Source: Epinephelus fuscoguttatus (lineage: Eukaryota > Chordata > Actinopteri > Perciformes > Serranidae). Taken from it: a DNA stretch of 64,000 bases. Of this stretch, positions 11,706 to 23,625 are shown piece after piece (the first letter of the stretch is position 1; every line of letters starts with the position of its first letter). Location: NCBI RefSeq assembly GCF_011397635.1, contig NC_064770.1:22810200-22874199 (forward strand), given 5' to 3'. Made by a program: the position numbers and the translations under genes. The notes under the pieces are model-generated. The model was not told where the DNA came from. It worked only from the letters and a program-made list of their open reading frames with translations, and made no database searches.

Positions 11706-13773
11706 CGGACAACAGACTACGGTGGAATGAATTATCGAGATGTCACAACTGGTTCATGTAGGCAAGGTGAAAATGATATAAAAAGATAAATCGGAAACGA
11801 CATTGTTTTTGTTGTTGTTTTTGAGGGGGGTGTGCTGGTTTCAATACTGCCATATGGCCATTGAGAACATGTCAATTTGGATTTGATCCCAGTACACTAC
11901 CTCCTTGCCGGTCTTAGTGATGCTTTACAAATTGCGTTTTTTATTACCATGAACCTCATAAAAGAAAGACAGAACGTGGACAAACCAATGCCCCCAAGTA
12001 AAAAGAGCATGCTCCCCAACAATAATGATGTTGTTTTTAATTTTCTAATTTTACCCTCTGATATAAAGTCAGAAACCTCCAGTGTTCTGGTCCGCTGTAT
12101 TATCATTTAACGCCACCTATGTGCACCAGCACTGAGAGACAGACACTCATGCATCATCTTTAAGGAATAAGAGCTGATAATGAGGCATAATACCTCTCCC
12201 TGTAGCATTAGTATTATCAGGAGATGTCTGGTTAGTGGCAATTAGTAAGTATTGTTGTGACTCACTTTATTTTCTCTTCGTCTTCTTCATCTTCTTCTTC
12301 CTTCTGTTGACTTTGACATGCTGCTTTATAACAGACATCGATACTATCACTGAAAGTTCACATAGAAGGTTTTATTAAACAACCTTCCTCCTGCCACACT
12401 GATACCTGAAAAAGGTCATTTTCTTTTAAACTTTTGTACTATGTGCTTCTACTCCTGGATCCATACTCAACATCTGTTTCTAACTGTGTCTGTCGGTCAG
12501 AGAGAAGCCGATATAAAGACGAACTAATTAGACACCTCGACAGGAGGAGAACACGCAGACCTGGAGATAGATCTGAGAAATCTAGCCTGCTGTCACGGAA
12601 CAAATGACTTCAGTCACACTTGCTCATGCAGTGGACTTGCACCTTTGCTCATTAGCAAGTAAGTTTTAGGCTATTTATACAGCAGCACTGCATGTTGCCA
12701 TGGTTGAATTTAAATAGATCATTAAAACACTGCAGAGGGACTTAATACACTACAGAGGGAGATTTGCATCTACTAAAACTGAGCATGATTCTACAACTGT
12801 TTCAAATGTGTTCACTAGATGAGGCACGTGGTCTTAGTATTTGGGTAGTTTTGGAAAATATTCAGATTTTAAAGTGCGGCTCAAACCGTTAACATGGTCA
12901 TCTCATCATCTCATCTCACCTCGTCCCATCTCATCACGTGTTGTCTCACCTCTTCTTTTCATCTCATCTCGTTTCTTTCCGTCTTGTCTTGTTTCATGTT
13001 TTTTAACTCACCTGTTTCGTTCAGTGTCATCTCGTTTTATCTAGTTTATCTCATCTTGTCTTACCTCGTTGTTTCATTTCATCGCATCACAGCCTACGTT
13101 GTTTACTGAAAGAGGATGCCAGGTCTTCCTTTTTTCTGTCAGTCTGTTTTTGATAAGCTTGTTAATTAGGTCATCTCATCTCATTTCAGTTATATCACCT
13201 TAATCCCCAACAAAAACAATTACAGCTAGTAGTCCCAATGGGCTTTTGCGCTGAAGACCTGAGGACCCAATTAAGCAGCAGTTTATTGTAATCATAATTC
13301 TCAGGCTCCCTGGATGATCGGCCACTTTGAATCTCTTCTGCAGGAAACAAGCAGGCTTTAAATCCAGCGGCTGGAACAGTGGAAAAAAAATACAGCACTA
13401 CAGCTGTGATGGGAAGTTGCCATCCTCTCAAGTCTCATCACTTTGTCTGTTCAATCAGATGTCAAAGATGACAGCGGGGAAAGGGCATTAGTCCAGATCT
13501 AGAAACAGCTTGTGACAGCTCTGTCTCATCAGTTGAGGCCAGGAAATAAAGGTGAACATTTAGGGTAAAGGAAAAGCACAGGAGCAATGACTATTAGTTG
13601 ATAATCTCTCTAGAAGTTGAGGATGAGGCCTCCAGTATAATTAACGTCAATATAACTACAAATTATATTTTTAGTTTTAAGGAAGTTATTCAACCAGACA
13701 GAAACAGAATACACAGAATGACAACAACTCTAACCTTATCGGTGAAAATTCTCAGTCATCCAGGTCATGGTAA
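11706..13773. other. Intergenic, nothing recognised beyond the pentamer tract
   Basis: No gene was seen. The region contains the TCTCA tract at 12890-13195. Confidence 0.55.
12890..13195 (+). repeat. Degenerate TCTCA/TCTCG pentamer region
   Basis: Repeated TCTCATCTCA, CATCTCGTT, TCTTGTCTTG-type words make a pyrimidine-rich low-complexity tract, densest at 12898-13090 with a few more units at 13170-13195. It is simple-sequence DNA with no coding meaning. Confidence 0.6.
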
Positions 13774-13934
13774 TCATAAATGCTATATCGTAGGCAACTG
13801 GACTTGCTTGCGCTTCTTGAAGACATTTTGCCTCTCATCCAAGAAGGTAGAACTGAAGAAGCTTCTTGGATGAGAGGCGAAACGTCTTCAAGAAACGCAA
13901 GCAAGTCCAGTTGCCTACGATACAGCACTTATGA
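13774..13934. repeat. Near-perfect hairpin: inverted Penelope-like terminal repeat pair
   Basis: Arms of 73 bases at 13774-13846 and 13862-13934 are inverted copies with five mismatches, separated by 15 bases. The right arm contains GGATGAGAGGCGAAACGTC and CAAGCAAGTCCAGTTGCC. From memory, similar head-to-head repeats flank Penelope-like retroelements in fish. The GATGAGAGGCGAAAC stretch is reminiscent of, but does not exactly match, a hammerhead ribozyme core. No reverse transcriptase or GIY-YIG coding part is nearby. Confidence 0.5.
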
Positions 13935-14464
13935 ACTTTAACCTTAATAACAAGCGCAGATTAAAATTGCTGATAGCCCTAAATTATATGTTTACTTCAG
14001 TATGATCTTGGCTTTGATTGTTCCTTAGATAATTAGCAGCAGCTTAATCTATTCTATGTGAAAACAACAAGCTCCTAAATCAGGATTTTTAAAGGAGATG
14101 AGGCCTTGTACTTTGGACATCACCATAGGGATTGGGGTGGGTCATGTTTCCACACATCTCTCCACTTTGTGCATGTAGTTATAGGTCCTGTTTATGCGTG
14201 TGTGTGTCTTTCGGACCTGTGTGTTAATTACAACGTAGTGAAAGACTGAATTTCCCCTCAGGGGGATTAATAAAGTATATAAAATAAATATGAAACATGG
14301 GGGTTGGGTGTCCTCAACCAGAACATTTTGAGCATCAGACACTCATTTTCCTTTATTCCTGTGATTTTTTTTATGCACCAGTTTGTGCATTTTCTGCAAA
14401 ATACTTGTTCAAAATATAAGTCCTCTGCTACTTTCAATATTTTAATAAATAATGGATTTGTCTC

Positions 14465-14860
14465 CGGCGGCACGGTGGTGCGGTGGTTAGCACTGTCGCC
14501 TCACAGCAAGAGGGCTCCTGGTTCGATCCCGGATGTGGGAGCCCTTCTGTGTGGAGTTTGCATGTTCTCCCCCTGTCAGCATGGGTTTTCTCCAGGTACT
14601 CTGGCTTCCTCCCACAGTCCAAAGACATGCAGATTGGGGATAGGTTAATTGGTGACTCTAAATTGTCCGTAGGTGTGAATGTGAATGTGAATGTGAGGTG
14701 TGAATGTGAGTGGGAATGGTTGTCTGTCTCTACATGTCAGCCCTGCAATAGTCTGGCGATCTGTCCAGGGTGTACCCTCCCTCTCGCCCAATGTCAGCTG
14801 GGATAGGCTCCAGCCTCCCCACGACCCTCAAGAGGATAAGCGGTTAGAAAATGAATGGAC
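14465..14860 (+). mobile_element. tRNA-derived SINE
   Basis: The 5' part carries internal RNA polymerase III promoter boxes: an A-box-like TGGTTAGCACTG near 14484 and an exact B-box GGTTCGATCCC at 14520-14530. A body of about 300 bases follows, with a small GTGAAT tandem run at about 14675-14710, and ends near GAGGATAAGCGGTTAGAAAA and ATGAATGGA, a LINE-type 3' tail. This is a mobile SINE copy and not a functional tRNA gene, because no acceptor-stem pairing is present. Confidence 0.65.
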
Positions 14861-16914
14861 GTGTCTCCTGCATCCTCCCAGAAATCTACACCTATGCCCC
14901 AGTGTGACAAACATGGGTTTCTAACAGTAGCCTGACACAGCCTACTAAATTGCAAGTAGAACTCTTAGTCTTTTCCAAGGAATATTATCAATGAATTGTG
15001 ACCAGGCCCACCCACTGTAGATGGCTAATCGCAGCCCAGTAGGGCGGGATTTGGTGCAACGTGGGTATATCACAAATAATGGCTGAGCAACGGACTACAG
15101 CGTGCAGACATGGCCCAGTATAAATGAAACTTTTGCCAAATCCTGTCGGAAATACGGCAAACACTTCTTTCTACTCAAGAGAAGCTTTGAGTGCAGTTGA
15201 TTGCACTTCCTTTAGCAAACGTATGCTGTCCAGTTCATGTAACGCTGGTGCTATAACGGCTTCAACAGAAAGTTCTACAGCCATCTTGGTTGTTTTGTAA
15301 AATGTCTCAACAGTACACGTCTATACAGTCTTTGTCTCAAACACGCCACATATTAGAAAAACAGCTGAGACTGGCCCAGCACATCTCAGGCCAGTGGAAT
15401 TCTGTCCAAAGTGGAAGACCAGACGCATCTCTTAGAGCAAAAACACATGAGCTTGCTGATTCTTCTGGGCGCCAAGCAAGTCAAACATCACCAGTCTTGA
15501 CCATTTCGTTATTTTAAAAAATAATAAATAATGACAAAATCAATTTCATTTTGTCAGACTACAATTTTTTTCTCTCTAACTTTATGTTGCATGTTGCATA
15601 ATGAACTTGGCCATTTTAAGACCTGGCACAAATGATTCCTTTTATCATCTTAGATAATATTTGTATGCAGAGCGCCAGGTTAACATACAGCTGCTGCAGG
15701 TACTGTCCTATTCATTACAGGCACGTGGGTCTGCTGATCTCAGTGACATACTAATACAACTTCACTCAAAGATCCCTCTCAAAGACACTCTCAGTACTGT
15801 ACAGTCAGAACTCATTAACACGTGCAGGCGTGAGCAATTGCCTGCATTCACTGACACACACACATACACACAAATGCAAGAGTGCAAATCGGTGGACCCA
15901 GGTGGGTCAAGTCACTAGCTCAGGCAGTCACTAAACAACAGGTACAGCTGCTAGGACACGTGCAGAGCTGGTGGTCATCAGAGGAGTGAAGGGGGAGGTG
16001 TGTGTACATGCAAACATATACACTATATTCAAATGCATGAGTATAACCCACTCTCACACTCTCATTCATATCACATAATTGCAGTAAGGGTGAGCTTTTG
16101 TTCTTGCTTGTGTCCCTGCATCTTTCTGTATACTGTGCATCTGAATATTACAGTGTGGTCAAAAGAGTCTATGGGACAAACCTTGCCATGACATCAAACT
16201 CATGAAAACACACAATGAATCATATGATGAGTAAGGGTGCTCTTTTAATGGTAAGCTTCAGACTGGGACTTGCTGAACAATAGGTTAAATGGAGTTTGCC
16301 TTTCAGTCCGTTGACAAAAGCTGTCTGTTTCAGCTTCACTGATAAATGACAGCAGTCCGGGCAGCAGGAGAGAAAGAGATCAATGATGTGGTTGGTTGTA
16401 AATAATGGAAGTCCTAATCAGATTTCCACGTGCAAGGAAGCCACTAATACATGTGCATACCATTTTAAAGGCTTCACGTGCCAAAGAGAGAACATTGGGG
16501 ATAGAGGAAGTAAGAGTTTGGCTTAAAGGAACACACCATTGCTTCTGCATGTTTTAGACCAATAACTGGAAACAGTATACTTAACACTTCTTGCATTGAT
16601 TTCTTTAAAGTGGACATGAGGATTTATTTACTTACTTTCAGATGGCATGTACTGGCTTTGTTTGATTTCACAGTGGCATGAAAATCGAGAAAACACACCC
16701 AACCATTTAGCACAGAGATTTTCTTGAGAACCCTGCAGCCAAAGGGCAGATAGTATTTAAGCATGCAGAAATAAACGAATAAATAATAAATATTAATACA
16801 AATTTCATACATTTTTAATATTAAAAACCAAAGCATATCAGTATACAATTCCCTTTTCCTTGACTCTCCATACTGACATCGTTTTAGTCTTTATACCTCT
16901 ATACTTTATCCATC
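14861..16914. other. Intergenic, unassigned
   Basis: Two modest open frames (about 15290-15517 and 15661-15918, plus strand) look moderately protein-like but have no recognised family and no convincing splice context. No other structure was seen. Confidence 0.5.
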
Positions 16915-17750
16915 AGGAGGATGGCCCCCAGAGATGAGCTGCTAAGAGAATATCTCAGGCAGCAGAAACCTGAGAATGCAGAAGAGGAGGATGAACCACC
17001 ATGGAAGGACAAGGCCCTGCACGGCATGTACCATCGACCGATTAAAGAGGAGGCCGACATCAAACTAGAAATCCTACCATGGTCGGAAAGGTTTGACTGA
17101 AAGACAGCACAGAAGCTCTTATCATGGCTGCACACGAACAGGCACTTAGTACAAGATCAATAGAAGCAGGCGTCTACCACGCCAGACAGGACCCCAGGTG
17201 CAGGCTGTGCAAAGATGCTCCTGAGACAGTTCAGCACATAATAGCAGGGAGTAAGATGCAGGCAGGACCAGCATATATGTGATGCTGTAATCAAATGGCT
17301 GGCACACAGGAACATCTGCACTGAGTATGGGCTGGAGATCCCAAGGTCAGAATGGAAGACACCTCCTAAGGTGGTTGAGAATGACTGAGCTAAGATCCTG
17401 TGGGACTTCCAGATCAAGACTGAAAAACTGGTGATGGCTAACCAATCGGACATTGCATTGATTGAGAAACAACAGAAGAAGGCAGTGGTGATAGGAAGGA
17501 ACACGAGATGCTCAGAAAATACCAAGGGCTGAAAGAGGAGCTAGAAAAGATGTGGGGAGTAAAGGCAATGGTGGTGCCAGTGGTAATCGGAGCACTGGGG
17601 GCTGTGACCCCCAAACTGGCTCCAGAAGATTCCAGGTACAACATCTGAGGTCTCTGCCCAGAAGAGCGCAGTCCTAGGAACAGCTAAGATACTGCACAGA
17701 ACCCTCAAACTCCCAGGCTTCTGGTAGATGACCTGATGGGGCTGGGAGTT
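16915..17750 (+). mobile_element. R4/Rex6-type LINE 3' remnant with broken endonuclease
   Basis: An open frame at 16921-17100 (59 codons) includes KDKALHGMYHRPI and EEADIK. Another frame near 17150 reads IEAGVYHARQDPRCRLCKDA and PETVQHIIAG, a Cys/His knuckle whose last Cys is replaced by Ser. Further on, KYQGLKEELEKMW, VVPVVIGALGAVTPK and, near the end, KILHRTLKLPGF are readable in shifted frames. This order matches the C-terminal region of fish LINEs with a restriction-like endonuclease. The endonuclease (MANQSDIALIEKQQKKAVVI) keeps a degenerate core. Several frameshifts and stops make it inactive. Confidence 0.65.
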
Positions 17751-20529
17751 CACTAAGTTGAAGTTGGTTGGACCAAGTAGTTACCATTCCAGTTTATTCC
17801 AGTTTTATTCAGTCAGGCAGTTGCAAACTATTTAAATGTGGGCTACTGTTAAAGCTCCTTATGTTTCCATTTGATGTTAGCAGGTGGATTCTTTACTGGC
17901 CGAGACATAAAGCCACATTGTTCGCCCTACCCTCCATTACGCACGTAAAGCCATGAGTATTTTTCTTCCTGCCCCATCACACTGCTCCCACTGCCTTCCA
18001 CTGGCACTTGTTTGTGTCTGGCAGAACTCGCAAATTCAAAACACCTCATTGTGGTTGTTTTGCTGCGGCATTAAAAGGAAATGAATTACTCCTCAGCCCA
18101 GAAAACATGCAACTATCCTTCGGGCTTTTCTTTTCCCTCTCGAGATCAGTCAAGTGCACAACTGTAATGCAACTATTGACTCAGTCTCATTCATAAGAGG
18201 CCTGTGTGCTGTCTGCGTCCTTCATAAGATGCCATGAGGCAGCACTAAGACACTAAAAACGAAAACAGCAGCTCTTACGTTGACTGAGGGTTTTTAATCC
18301 CAGAAATGTTACAGGTATCGAGCCCTCATTATGTCATACAAATATGTTAGTCTGCATTAGCTTCTAAATAAAATGAAAAACAAGTAGAGGAGACAGGTGC
18401 TCTGGATTTTGATTACTGACAAAACAAAACATCCCGACAAACATTTATGTCTCTTTAATCTTCATTCCCACATTAAGCAAGAGATTTTTGAAATATATAT
18501 TGTTTTCCTTCACCCTTTTCTGCTAATTTGAATCAACAAAACAGTGTCGTCCCATGCACCATTAGACATCTGATGCATTTATTGCAAAAGTACATTGTCA
18601 ATCTTGAAATTGAAAATTCTCAATAGGCACCAGAGGAGCTATACTGTCACTCAGATTGTGTTTGTGTCACTCTTAATGAAAGCTAATTCTCCATACGCTC
18701 TTGTTTTTGACTCGCAGCTACAGCTAGTGGGTCACAGGTAGTGCTATAGGCTATTTTGTGGAGAGTGTAATTAAATTAAAAACAGCTCCACAGAGTGAAA
18801 ATAGAACATTGGAAATGTGGTGACAAAAGATAAGGAGCATATGAGGAAAAACAAACCCTTTGTCTCAGCTAGCTGAGGCTGGCTCTGCTCAAGTGAAATC
18901 CACATTTATGAATAAGGGGCTTTACACTATAAGTGGAGAGATATAGTCCAGCTACATAATGTAGTAACAGTATTAAGAGCAAATATTATGTTAGTGTGTT
19001 AGTTGTTGCCACTGTAACATAGTTTCTAAAAGTAATCTACAACTTTAACACATGATTGACAGTGCATTAAATGAACTTGCGTCGGAGCAAGGCTGAAATA
19101 ACAATGACCTTTAAAGTATTCCTGTAGGTAAATGCCATACATTTCATACGTGTCCTATTCAAGGAAATGACTGTCACGACTACAATAACAGAACTTGTTT
19201 GTTATTCAAGACCAACCACTGAAAATATGTAATACTCAAATGAAACCATAGATAACCTTGAAATATTCAGGCAATTTGAAGTACTTAAAACAAAGTAAGA
19301 TACTCAATAATAGAAAAAAAGAGGCACATTTGAACTACAGAAACTAAACTTGAGGCTAAAATGATTATTGTGAACTAAATATAACATGCAAAACTGAAAC
19401 GTGTAGACAGACTGATTTAATCCATGCTCTTTATAATTAAAAGTCCAGTACCTTATTAATTATGCTGCCTTTGTCGCACCTCACATGCCCATTCAGTAGA
19501 ACTTATTTATTCAGAAAATGAAATTGAAATGATATCAGCTGCTTGTTGTTTCACCGGTTAGTCCTCTGAGCGTCAGGCATCTGTCAATCACCACGACTCT
19601 CTTTGTTCAAAGCTCAACCAGGACATATTAAACTGCTGGAGTAGAACTCCTGATGTCTTCTTCCTGTGCTTGGAAAAGAAAAAAACATTCTGACTGACTC
19701 ATTGTTCGCTAATAAGTGACCCCCGCCTGAGAAAATGAAACAGGAAAGGGCAAAAATGATGCATCAGAGATTTTAGCTGAGGTGTATAAGGGCACAATGT
19801 TACATTCGGGACAAAAAAACAAATGCTCACCATGTGTTTTTCTCTGTTGCAGACTTGTGCGCAGTGCATTAGTTCAGCCCTCGCAAATAATCTTCAGACT
19901 GTCGGGACAGTCCATATATTAATTTTAGTTTACACTTTCACACAAAACAGATAACATAATTCATGTCTTCTGCTTTTGCATCAAGGGTAATATTGAGTAT
20001 ACATAACATGAATAACAAACATCATATCTGATATATTATTCTGGTGGCAAACCTATGTATTGCATCAACAAACATCTTTTTTTACAGAGGAAAACATGTT
20101 AAGATTGGTATTCTCATGCATTTTCTGTAAAACTCTTACATTATCCAACAATTTAGCTTTATTATTAGAGAAACTGCAGCTTTGTAGTCACTAACCTTCT
20201 CTGAGACCTTTTCTTACCTGCTACAATGCTATCACTTGATTGAATGGGCATTATTAGCCTCATAGATATGGGTTAGAAGGGGTGACACCTACTAGAAGGT
20301 CCAGAGGGCCATTTTCAGCCTATTAAATGGCTGTGTTTATTGTTGTGGGAGTAAATGAGAAAATCAGGTGATGTTGTATAAAGAGGAAGAAAGACCATAT
20401 TGAGAAGTGTCTTGGTCAAACAAACACAGGACTTTCACTCAGAAGGCTGCTGTTTGTGTCATGTGTGAAACTAAGAGTCCAAGTGACTTATTTTAATTAG
20501 TTCTTCATGTTACATTACGTCATGTCACA
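17751..20529. other. Intergenic, AT-rich
   Basis: No gene or transposon was recognised. The stretch 18590-18750 is free of repeats and of moderately even composition with TAATGA-type words, so it could be regulatory, but nothing in the window proves it. Confidence 0.5.
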
Positions 20530-20582
20530 AACATACTTAACCTAACCCTAATCGTGAACCCTAAACCCTAAACCCTACCCCT
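20530..20582 (+). repeat. Short degenerate CCCTAA-like run
   Basis: AACCCTAATCGTGAACCCTA, then AACCCTAAACCC, gives about five imperfect telomere-like hexamers/heptamers. It is too short and irregular to be a true interstitial telomere block and is probably simple-sequence DNA. Confidence 0.4.
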
Positions 20583-20639
20583 ACCTCTCCTATAGACATC
20601 AATTCATCATTATCAGTAAGTGGAAATCGTCCATAGTCC

Positions 20640-21060
20640 CTGTCACTCAAGGTGTCCCCCAGGGTGCGGTACTTGGTCCCCTTCTTTTCATCCTTTACAT
20701 GCTCCCACTTGGACAGATCCTCCGCCATCACGGCCTACAGTTTCACTGTTACGCAGATGACACTCAACTCTACCTCTACTCCAAGACCATCACTGCTGCC
20801 ACTCACTCCACCTTCACCACCTGCCTCACTGACATTAAAAATGGATGTAAAGCAACTTTCTAAAACTCAGCTGCAATAAGTCTGAAATCTTAATCATTGG
20901 CCAAGACTCCCTTTTCCATCCCATCAAGGATTTCTCACTCAGTATCAATGGCTCCATGTTCATCTTGGATATATATTTGACCCAACCCAAACACCGTCCT
21001 CTATAAACTCCAGTATGTACAGAATTTTACTGCCCTTACTTACATCCTACTCCATGTAAA
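20640..21060 (+). mobile_element. LINE (L2-type) reverse transcriptase fragment
   Basis: A plus-strand frame reads QGVPQGAVLGPLLFILYMLP and then HCYADDTQLYLYSK. These are reverse transcriptase motifs, including the YADD active site. Downstream, LYKLQYVQNFTA is still recognisable. Internal deletions and stops after about 75 codons make it a fossil. It may be related to the fragment at 11103-11335. Confidence 0.65.
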
Positions 21061-22363
21061 ACATCTCAGATGAGCCCTATATAAGTCCAATATACTATTA
21101 ATATCATTATTAAATTAGAACCTTGATCTTTTTCTTGATCTTAACAAAACTAAAAGTGAACCCAAACAAGGCTGGTCACAATGACAACTAAAAACAGCCC
21201 TTCAATGTGCTGATAATAGCCTTCTGAACCTACTAGTAGTAGAAGAATAGCAACCTCAAATCAAACATTTTGTTTTCTAACAGAATTTGTAATTTATTGC
21301 ATTCAGCTGTGTTTTGAGGTTCCTTCATCAGATAAGACAAAGAACTAATTGCTCAGCATCTTTGTACTGATATGCCATCTAGTGGCATCTAGAGCATGAT
21401 AGGCTTTAAGGGAATGTCAGCTGATGAATGGTGATCAATGACTTATTAGTTATCAAACATGATCCTTTTTTCTGGGTACAAATATGTCATTTTATAAATT
21501 AAATAATTTAGAACTGAACTTTTACTATCTAATTGCACTTACACAATATTAGAGACACCCTAATTTCATGTAAGTGATTTCACAATAGATTTCTTTGTCA
21601 GTACCAAACCAGTTACACTTCCCTGAGTGAGTAACTAATGTTAACAGTTTCCTATCCACTTAAATGCCACCATTTCTTTATTAATTTCTATATTTCAGTG
21701 TTGGATTACTTAACCCTTTATTATTTTTACATCTTTGGGACAGGCTGTAGATTCATGCTGGCTAGAATTAATCTAATGTACCAGGAGTGCTGTGGTGACT
21801 CCATAAGGCTTGACTTTGTAAGATCTTAAGAGCTTTTAAGTATTCTCAGAGGGCAGCTGTGGTTTCAACAGGAGTGACTGTGGGGGTGTGTTTGTGCGTG
21901 TGTGTGCATGTGCCCACACCGCAGGAGGCTGCAGTCACATGTTGATTAACAGTTTTTGAGCATCTTGGATTCTCTTGACATTTATGTGTGGGCCCCTCAT
22001 GTTCTGCCTCATTCAAGATCTTTTTGACAAAAGCAGAAAGTGGTAAATTGGGCATCTTCAGTGATGCCCCAAAGGGCAGCAACAGGGAAGATGGACAAAG
22101 GACTTTTAAAGAAAGGTCAGCTGACATTCTGAGAACAGATCCATATCAATTTTATATTTAAATGATAAACAGAATAAACACTTTAAAACCTTAGTCCCTT
22201 TTTGATTTTCCTCAGTATTTGCTCTTCTTTTTAACTCTCAGAATAAAATGATCAGAACAGTAAACCATGCTAAACCTACTGAGTGTTTTACATGTTTGTT
22301 TGCTAGCACACAACACACAACAACATATTAGCATGTTAATAAGAGCAGGTAAAATATAATTTT

Positions 22364-22523
22364 GCAGTTATGTCAGAGCTCACACTGCAACACACTGCAC
22401 TAGGTGAAAGGAAACAACACTTCTGGCTGTGAACACCCAGTCAGCTGCTGCAGCACAGAAGTGTCGTTTGCTTTCACCTGGAGTACGTGCAGTGTGTTGC
22501 CCTGTGAACTCTGACATAACTGC
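22364..22523. repeat. Fold-back (hairpin) element
   Basis: Arms at 22364-22425 and 22456-22523 are imperfect inverted copies sharing GCAGTTATGTCAGAG, CAACACACTGCAC, AGGTGAAAG and ACACTTCTG, with a loop of about 30 bases. The right arm has a few extra bases near GGAGTACG. It is probably a miniature fold-back transposon; no coding sequence is present. Confidence 0.6.
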
Positions 22524-23409
22524 ATTATTATATAAGAGTCATCTGGTTTCCTTGTCCTGAAACCACCACTTTCAACTCAGAAAGTGGCAAACTGAAGGTA
22601 TGGCAGGCAATTATAACTGTGACTTGTGAGTCACCCACACCAAGCACATGCTGCAAATTCTGGATAAGTGCATCACGTTTCAGTGTTGGTTATGTTCTCA
22701 GCTTTACTGTGGCGACAGCAACTCTCGCAGCTCGGGTCTGAATAGACACTGGTGTCACAATGTAAAACTAGTTAAAATCATTCCATTATTTTTTTGTGAA
22801 GTTTATACTGTAAGGCCTTTGCAGACCTGAGGTATGTAAGAGTGTCATTTTGTATTTGCATTTTTCATATTGCAATTTCCACACGTCATTGATTGTTTTT
22901 TGCGATTATCATGACGTTTGGTAGCTGCAGGAAGATTGAGCGGTTGAGCAGTTAGAATTCAATCAGCACAGACTTCATTGAATGAACAATTACTTATTGA
23001 CACATGCATGAAATTGATAAAAATGAGAAAATCTTTGGTGATTTGACTCCATCGTGACATCATCATAAATTTTAAAGACAGTAGAGAGGCTGTGAGTAGT
23101 GTCAGATACTCCTTTATGGAGTTATGAGGCCTCCCTAGTGTAGTTTAGCCGAATCACCGCCGAATCAGCAGATTAATCTGAGCCAAAAGCGGGGATGATT
23201 GGAGATAAGGAGAACTGTGACAGTTCATACTAAAATAACCAGCTGACAACAACAGATTGGAGAATATGTTGACAGCAAGGGTATGACTGGCTGATAGAGA
23301 TTATGGTTGAACCTGGTTGCTTTAACTAAAATGGTAAACACCCCCAATCAGCTGGTAGGTGACACAGAGAGTAACGAGAATAAATGAATAACATGGATAT
23401 CCATATATT

Positions 23410-23625
23410 TTCATCTACTTACCCAGGGCTGGGTCACGGGGTCAGCAGGCCGAGCAAAGCACCCTAAACGACCCTCTCCCCAGCAAAGCTTTCCAGCTCC
23501 TCCTGAGGAGGCTGGATGAGATATGGAATCCCTCCAGCGTGTTCTGGGTCTACAGCGGGGCCTCCTACCAGTGGGTCGTGTCCGGAACACATCCAGTGGG
23601 AAGCGCCTAGGAGGCATCTAATCAG
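23410..23625 (-). mobile_element. RTE/Rex-type LINE 3'-end fragment
   Basis: The minus strand reads MPPRRFPLDVFRTRPTGRRP followed by RTRWRDSISH. This is the C-terminal end of the same LINE family as the copy at 26975-28130. It is truncated at its 5' end near 23620 and the frame breaks after about 40 codons. Confidence 0.6.

Noticed and set aside
14466..14540. tRNA gene
   Set aside because: Good A- and B-box sequences but no acceptor stem and a long fish-repeat body with a LINE-like tail; it is a SINE head.
20530..20582. Interstitial telomere
   Set aside because: Only a handful of imperfect CCCTAA units; too short and irregular.
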